Source: Rhodoplanes sp. Z2-YC6860 (GTDB lineage Bacteria; Pseudomonadota; Alphaproteobacteria; Rhizobiales; Xanthobacteraceae). Taken from it: a stretch of DNA of 64,000 nt. The first letter of the stretch is position 1; each line of letters starts with the position of its first letter. A program made the position numbers and the translations under genes. Under the pieces are notes generated by a model. That model saw only the letters and a program-made list of their open reading frames with translations, did no database searches and was not told where the DNA came from. This document shows, one piece after another, positions 59,476 to 64,000 of this stretch. The stretch spans positions 1,116,001 to 1,180,000 of the forward strand of contig NZ_CP007440.1 in the NCBI RefSeq assembly GCF_001579845.1, written 5' to 3'.

Positions 59476-61020
59476 TTACGTGCGCTTTTGGGCCCAGAAT
59501 TGATACATTCCCGCGAAGGTCTTCGGATGCCGCTGTTCGAAGGCATGCCAGCCATCGAGATCGCGCATTGCCCGGTCAGCGGGATGTGCCGCGGCATACC
59601 GGCCGCGCGTGGCGGGATCGATCTCGAAGCCGAGAAACTCCAGATCATGCCGGGCCAGCATCGCCTTGATGGTGGGCAGGCTCATCCGGTGCTCCTGAAC
59701 GTGAAACAGCAAATCGCGGCATTCGCTGGTGCTGTAAAAATCCGGCACCGTTGCAATGGCCTTCAACGGCGATCCGTCATCGAGGTCCATGATGTCTTGG
59801 CGGAAGCGGCGGATGTCGTGGGCCGTGGCCGTGAAACCGCGTTCGGCGGCGTAGCGCTGAGTGGCGACGACATCCTGCCGCGCCAACTCGCTATAGAAGC
59901 CCAGCAGCAGGATCCCGTCGCTGCGCAGACGGGACAGCAGCACCGCAAGGCCGGCCTCCGGGTCCGCCATATGGTGCAGCACGCCTGTGGAGACGATGAG
60001 GTCGAAGCTTCGGTCGAGCGCGCCCAGCTGAAGGATGTCCGCCTGTGCGTACTCGACGTTGCGCAGGCCGAGAGCTTCGGTCTGGCGCTTCGCGTAGCAG
60101 AGGCTCGCGAGGCTGAGATCGACCGCCAGCACGGACGCGCCCGCGTATTGCTCCGCGATTTCGACCGCTTGCTGTCCGGTGCCGCAGCCCGCGATCAGGA
60201 TGTCGGTGCGACTGTTGTCCTTCCGGGCCCGGATCGGTGCATGCGGAAACTTTGCGGCGAGCTCGGCTTCCAGTGTCGAGCGCTTCTGCGGTTGCGGCAC
60301 TCCCACCCAGACCGGATACGGATTTTCCTCATATTGATTTCGCACCGCGCGCGACACGCTGTCTTCGATCGCGGTCAATGCCGGAATCGTGGCCGCGAGG
60401 CGGCGTTCTTCAATCGGTTCGAGGATCTGACGATCCAGCAGCAAGGCGACCGGCTTTGGCCACGAGCGTCGAAGCAGCGCTTCCGCTCCCGCGATCCGAT
60501 GGAGCGGCATATAGGCCGCAACCGCGACGAGCCGTAGCAGCGGGATGGGATCGTCCGTCTCCAAACCGGAGTCGAGGGAGGCACGCAGTGCATCGATTTG
60601 ATCGCGTTCGTTCTCCGTCGTGCCGAACACATAGCCATTGATGAAGCACTGTTCGGCAAGCGCACTGTAGAATGCCAGCAGATCGGGATCGGAAACGTGA
60701 TTGTCGTGAATCGCTGCCTGCAGCAGACGCGAGCGTGCTGCTGTCAGCAGCCGCTCCATCGCCATCCCGGTCACGCGCGACGAACGCAACAGGCAGCGAA
60801 AGAGCGTGTCGCCGGTCAACGCGGCAAGGCTTGCCGGATCAAGAATGTCTTTTGCGTTCGGCGACTTCAACGATATCCGCGCCGCTCGAACGAGCGCATC
60901 ACGAACATGGTCGTTTTCCGCCACGACGCGAGAAATCGCGCCGACCAGCATCGCCGGACGGGTCCAACGCTCGGCCAGCGCCCGTTGCAAAAAACCGCGC
61001 AGCTTGCCGGTGTCGAGCAT
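59476..61020 (-). CDS. Class I SAM-dependent methyltransferase with long N-terminal helical domain
   Basis: A 514-aa protein. Residues 1-220 are mainly helical and unassigned. The methyltransferase fold begins at motif I DILIAGCGTGQQAVEIA (273-289), then VLAVDLSLASL, and motif IV-like LIVSTGVLHHMADPEAGL. It is encoded 3 nt downstream of a TPR protein (TGA-GCC-ATG), so the two are coupled, and fused TPR-methyltransferases of this type occur in rhizobia (recalled, not searched). The substrate is unknown. Confidence 0.9.
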   Translation of the reverse strand: MLDTGKLRGFLQRALAERWTRPAMLVGAISRVVAENDHVRDALVRAARISLKSPNAKDILDPASLAALTGDTLFRCLLRSSRVTGMAMERLLTAARSRLLQAAIHDNHVSDPDLLAFYSALAEQCFINGYVFGTTENERDQIDALRASLDSGLETDDPIPLLRLVAVAAYMPLHRIAGAEALLRRSWPKPVALLLDRQILEPIEERRLAATIPALTAIEDSVSRAVRNQYEENPYPVWVGVPQPQKRSTLEAELAAKFPHAPIRARKDNSRTDILIAGCGTGQQAVEIAEQYAGASVLAVDLSLASLCYAKRQTEALGLRNVEYAQADILQLGALDRSFDLIVSTGVLHHMADPEAGLAVLLSRLRSDGILLLGFYSELARQDVVATQRYAAERGFTATAHDIRRFRQDIMDLDDGSPLKAIATVPDFYSTSECRDLLFHVQEHRMSLPTIKAMLARHDLEFLGFEIDPATRGRYAAAHPADRAMRDLDGWHAFEQRHPKTFAGMYQFWAQKRT

Positions 61021-61023
61021 GGC

Positions 61024-61941
61024 TCAGGACCGCAGCAACGCTTCCACAAACAGCGCCTTGGTTTCCGGCGTCTCGCGAATGGTCAGGGCCGCCATGGCGG
61101 CTTCGACCGCATCGTCGCGGTACCGCCCGGCGAGCAGCGTGCGAACCAGTCCTCTATGCGCATCGAGAGAATCCGGCCGCAGCGCCAATGCCCGCTCGAA
61201 CGCCGGCTGCGCATCGGTGGTGCGCCCGAGCCCAAGCAGAGCCCAGCCCAGATTGACGTGAGCTTCAGCGAGGCTCGGCTTCAGCATCAGTGCCAGCTTG
61301 TGGCATTCGGCAGCGTCTTGCGGCTGGCCCATCGCCATCAGGGCAATGCCCAACCCGTTGTGGGCTTCGGCGAAAGCAGGCTGCAGATTTATCGCGCGCC
61401 GGTAATGGGCCACGGCGTTGTCGAAGTCGCCGCTTTGGGCAAGCACATTGGCGAGATTGGTGTGCAACTCGGCGGCATCGGGCCGCAAACGCAACGCTGC
61501 CTCGTAGTGCTGCGCCGCCTCGCGCAACTGGCCGGTCTCCTTGAGCACGTTGCCGATATTGGTGTAGGCTTCGGCATATTTCGGCTCAAGCCGCAAAGCT
61601 TCGGCGTAATGCGCGGCCGCTTCATGGAAACGTCCGCGCCATTGTTCGGCGAGGCCGAGATGGTAGTGCCATTCGGCGTTGTGCCCGTCCCTAGCGATCG
61701 CGCGTGTCAGCATCTCTGCCGCAAGATCGAGACGCCGGGTCTGCAATCCGATGATGCCGAGGTTGTAGAGAGCCTGACCGTGGTGCGGTCTGGTGCCGAG
61801 GATGTTTCGATAGATGGCTTCAGCCGTTGCGAACTCACCGTTCTGATGGTGAGACAATGCCGCGCGAAGCATCGATTCCGCTGGCGAGTCGCCAGCAGCG
61901 GAGACGCTCCGACCGCCGGAGCGCCGCACGTTCTTGCCCAT
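61024..61941 (-). CDS. Tetratricopeptide-repeat protein
   Basis: A 305-aa cytosolic protein made of about eight TPRs from residue 22 to 290, such as YNLGIIGLQTRRLDLAAEML, HLGLAEQWRGRFHEAAAHYA, TNIGNVLKETGQLREAAQHY and NGLGIALMAMGQPQDAAECH. It resembles the repeat half of Spindly/OGT-like TPR proteins, and lacks a catalytic domain. It is coupled to the methyltransferase gene, which probably works with it. Confidence 0.92.
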   Translation of the reverse strand: MGKNVRRSGGRSVSAAGDSPAESMLRAALSHHQNGEFATAEAIYRNILGTRPHHGQALYNLGIIGLQTRRLDLAAEMLTRAIARDGHNAEWHYHLGLAEQWRGRFHEAAAHYAEALRLEPKYAEAYTNIGNVLKETGQLREAAQHYEAALRLRPDAAELHTNLANVLAQSGDFDNAVAHYRRAINLQPAFAEAHNGLGIALMAMGQPQDAAECHKLALMLKPSLAEAHVNLGWALLGLGRTTDAQPAFERALALRPDSLDAHRGLVRTLLAGRYRDDAVEAAMAALTIRETPETKALFVEALLRS

Positions 61942-62240
61942 TCCAATTCCCAGCAGTTCAGCAAACGTTTTTATTTTGGCCCGCAGGATTGGGAATAAGT
62001 CCGAACCTTGCGAGGCTGCGCTGAGATTGAATGGCCGGGCGGCGACGCGCTAGCAGGCGGGTGGGATGACTGCCCCGCGTCGAAGGCATGATGCGCGGTT
62101 GAACTGTCGTAAAGGTGTTACGTCACCGTTCCAGGCAATGGACACAAGCGATTCTGCGGCTCGTCCCGATTGGAACGAGCGAAAAGCGCGGGCCGTCGTC
62201 GGCGGTCAATTTGTTTTGAACGTGTCGAGAGGTGCCGGTT
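61942..62240. other. 299-bp intergenic region
   Basis: It lies between the TPR gene start and the end of the Pht5-like gene, both on the minus strand. A 65-codon plus-strand frame inside it shows no family features. It presumably holds the promoter of the TPR/methyltransferase pair. No repeat or RNA is recognised. Confidence 0.4.
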
Positions 62241-63230
62241 TCAGACCCGGATGCTGGTCATGATGCCCTTCGGGAAGATTTCCTCGGGCTTGGCGCGGCG
62301 GTGCGCGATGCCCTGCTCAAAGGTGTAGCGCAGGAATTGCTCGAAGGTCGGCCGGTTCTCTTCGATGCCGAACGGGAAGGTGTCGTTGCCGAACCGGTCT
62401 GCCGTCTTGCGCATATAGGTCGGCAGCGAAGCCACCGGGTAGCGCGACACCGCCGGGTCCATCAGCCGCTCGATGCTGCGATTCTTCGAGAGCAGGAACG
62501 CGTTGAAGAGATTGCGCGCCACCCACGGGTTCGCATCGAGCACATGCTTTTGCAGCGCGATGATGTGCATGATCGGCCACACTTTGGTGGCTGCGTAATA
62601 CTTGTCTTCCATCTCGGTGAAATCGGGGAACAGCCGGACGATGTCCGGATGGCCCTGCCGGAAGCAGTCCGGCGGCCGCGCGATCAGCGCGCAGTCGATC
62701 TCGCCCGAGGCCAACATCTCGCTCAAGGACTTGTCCTTGACGCGGGTGAGCTTGACGCCCTTGGGCAGGCTCAATTCGACCTTCTCGATCCGGCCGGCCT
62801 CGTTGGCGCCGGCCTGATACCAATGCACGTCCTTCAACGCCACACCGTGCTCGTCGTTGAGCCAGCCGCGCATGTAGACCGCCGCGGTGTGCGCCCACTC
62901 GGGCGAGCCGATGGTCTTGCCCTTGAGGTCCTTCGCGGTCCTGATCTTGCTCTTCTTGTTGACGTAGAAGGACGAGAAGCGGAACAGCCGCGAGCACACC
63001 ACCGGCAGCCCGATGATGTCGGAGTCCTTCCGCGTCACCTGGGCGGTGAACTTGGCGAACGACAATTCGGCGGCGTCCCATTCACGGTCGAACGTGAAGC
63101 GCGCGAAGATCTCGTGATGGCCGAGCATCGACCAGATGGTTTCGATGCCTTCGGCCTGCACGGTGCCGAGACGGAAATCGCGGAAATGGTCGTAGTCAGT
63201 GGTCGCCAGCGAAAGCTTGAGCTTGGCCAT
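62241..63230 (-). CDS. 4,5-dihydroxyphthalate decarboxylase (Pht5)-like / NMT1-type protein
   Basis: A 329-aa protein with a periplasmic-binding-protein fold but no signal peptide, so it is cytosolic. The opening KLKLSLATTDYDHFRDF, GTVQAEGI, the block EIFARFTFDREWDAAELSF and IGLPVVCSRLFRFSSFYVNK match the order of blocks in the Pht5 family, which decarboxylates 4,5-dihydroxyphthalate to protocatechuate, as well as related NMT1-type proteins. ATG 63230 is chosen for spacing from GGGGGG; ATG 63233 is adjacent. No phthalate gene is adjacent, though Pht3- and Pht4-like genes lie at 4.6-7.1 kb. Confidence 0.85.
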   Translation of the reverse strand: MAKLKLSLATTDYDHFRDFRLGTVQAEGIETIWSMLGHHEIFARFTFDREWDAAELSFAKFTAQVTRKDSDIIGLPVVCSRLFRFSSFYVNKKSKIRTAKDLKGKTIGSPEWAHTAAVYMRGWLNDEHGVALKDVHWYQAGANEAGRIEKVELSLPKGVKLTRVKDKSLSEMLASGEIDCALIARPPDCFRQGHPDIVRLFPDFTEMEDKYYAATKVWPIMHIIALQKHVLDANPWVARNLFNAFLLSKNRSIERLMDPAVSRYPVASLPTYMRKTADRFGNDTFPFGIEENRPTFEQFLRYTFEQGIAHRRAKPEEIFPKGIMTSIRV

Positions 63231-63281
63231 CATGCCCCCCGGCAAATGATGTTGATGTGGTTGGTGGAGATGTCGATGGGA

Positions 63282-64000
63282 TCAGAAGCCGCCGGTTCGT
63301 CCGCCGCCGAAGAAGCCGCCGAATGGGCCGCGTCCTCCGTCCGGTTCATATTGTTGCTGCGGGAAAGCGCCGCGAGGCGGACGCCGGCCGAAACCTGAAT
63401 CGGATTCGCGGGCCCGGTATGACGGCTGCGATTGGCTTTCGAAGCGGCGCGAGAAGAACGGCGGAAAAAAGAAGCCGCCGCCGCCGGAACTGCTGCTGCG
63501 GCCGTCGTCGTAGTCGTCGTCGCTGCCCACGGAATAATCGTGGTTGCGCGACACCAGGCGGTATTGCGACTCGTCAAGCCGCCCGCTCTCGTCCAGCCGG
63601 AAGTATTCCATGAACGCCGAGCGGCTGCGGGTTTCGATCCGCGCACCCGAGTGCAGATCGATCGGCAGCGCGATCAGGCGGCGATCAGCCTCCGGTGACG
63701 GGCCAGGCAGCGGCTGCTGCGGCGCATAGTCGGCCCAGACCGACTTCATGATCGATTGGAAGATCGGCAACGCGACCCGCGAACCTTGCTGGCCTTGGCC
63801 AAGAGTCCTCTTGCCCTTGGCGTTGTCATAACCGACCCAGACGCCGATCGTGACATCCTTGCTGAAGCCCATGAACCAGGCATCGTTGAAGTCGTCGCTG
63901 GTGCCGGTCTTGCCGCCGACAAAGCTGGACAGCGAACTCATGCGCGCGGCGGTGCCGCGGGCGACGACGCCTTGCAGCAGCGTGCGAAGCTGGAACACCG
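63282..64000 (-). CDS. Class A penicillin-binding protein (PBP1a-like), C-terminal part
   Basis: The gene enters from the right edge. The visible 239 codons contain the end of the transpeptidase domain with the KTG box in FVGGKTGTSDDFNDAWFMGF, then WVGYDNAKGKRTLG typical of PBP1a, followed by a long low-complexity tail rich in Gly, Phe, Arg and Gln (SSSSGGGGFFFPPFFSRRF, FGGFFGGGRTGGF). It is membrane-anchored upstream, outside the window, and cross-links peptidoglycan. The Gly/Phe-rich tail is unusual in length. Confidence 0.92.
   Translation of the reverse strand, partial: VFQLRTLLQGVVARGTAARMSSLSSFVGGKTGTSDDFNDAWFMGFSKDVTIGVWVGYDNAKGKRTLGQGQQGSRVALPIFQSIMKSVWADYAPQQPLPGPSPEADRRLIALPIDLHSGARIETRSRSAFMEYFRLDESGRLDESQYRLVSRNHDYSVGSDDDYDDGRSSSSGGGGFFFPPFFSRRFESQSQPSYRARESDSGFGRRPPRGAFPQQQYEPDGGRGPFGGFFGGGRTGGF

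Noticed and set aside
62066-62263. 65-codon plus-strand frame
   Set aside because: It overlaps the end of the Pht5-like gene on the other strand, has no ribosome site and no family features.
62241-63230. Thiamine-precursor (NMT1) ABC-transporter binding protein
   Set aside because: There is no signal peptide and no adjacent ATPase or permease. The block order fits the Pht5-like cytosolic group better.

Overview
The window is about 64 kb of GC-rich DNA from an alphaproteobacterium of the order Hyphomicrobiales, most likely the Bradyrhizobium/Rhodopseudomonas/Xanthobacteraceae group. This rests on codon use, on several palindromic repeat families that I recall from those genomes (from memory, not searched), and on the load of orphan Bug-type periplasmic receptors and aromatic-acid enzymes. 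I see no rRNA, tRNA, phage, transposase or CRISPR array.

Layout. (1) 1-2926: a minus-strand cyclase / PuuE-like deacetylase / Bug receptor unit, divergent from another Bug receptor. (2) 2927-9086: an amidase with an AtzG-like small partner and a phthalate-dioxygenase-like Rieske oxygenase, divergent from a Gfo/Idh dehydrogenase, then a small unknown and an HdrB-like Fe-S protein. (3) 9101-15254: an Ldh2-family dehydrogenase, a two-gene UxaA-type dehydratase, an NHL/PAL-like protein with a probable frameshift in its signal peptide, a nitroreductase, and TauE and LysE exporters. (4) 15380-23574: a second deacetylase, an Ldh2 dehydrogenase, a Bug receptor, an FCD-type GntR regulator, then hydantoinase/oxoprolinase A and B and RidA. 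(5) 23783-38744: an amidohydrolase-type decarboxylase with a small CPCCG protein, divergent from an IclR regulator that leads a long plus-strand catabolic series: cyclase, cupin, SDR, 3-hydroxyacyl-CoA-type dehydrogenase, a complete Liv-type ABC importer, an extradiol-type VOC dioxygenase, a CDO-like cupin, a 68-aa protein, a VanA-like Rieske oxygenase, an ornithine cyclodeaminase-like enzyme and a Bug receptor. (6) 38957-44890, minus strand: xanthine-dehydrogenase-type molybdenum subunit, two Bug receptors, UbiD decarboxylase. (7) 45006-49229: gluconate-dehydrogenase-like subunit 3 with a GMC flavoprotein carrying an Fe-S cysteine motif, an alpha/beta hydrolase and a PsiF protein. (8) 49243-54976: GMC oxidoreductase, CMD-family protein, unknown, and FAD monooxygenase on the minus strand, then two class II aldolases on the plus strand. 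(9) 55452-64000: a lytic transglycosylase, aroE, a cupin, a DapA-like aldolase, a TPR/methyltransferase pair, a Pht5-like protein and the C-terminal end of a class A penicillin-binding protein.

How it fits together. Most of the window reads as a mosaic of short catabolic modules, each pairing a high-affinity receptor (Bug or Liv) with ring-oxidising, decarboxylating or amide/lactam-opening enzymes. Six Bug receptors are present, but no TctA/TctB membrane partner is visible. The best candidate for an undescribed system is the IclR-controlled series at about 25.1-38.7 kb, which combines an importer with two different ring-oxygen chemistries and small uncharacterised partners. The amidase / small protein / Rieske / dehydrogenase unit at 2.9-7.1 kb is a second candidate. 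The housekeeping-like genes at the right end (aroE, PBP, TPR/methyltransferase) suggest a chromosomal location.
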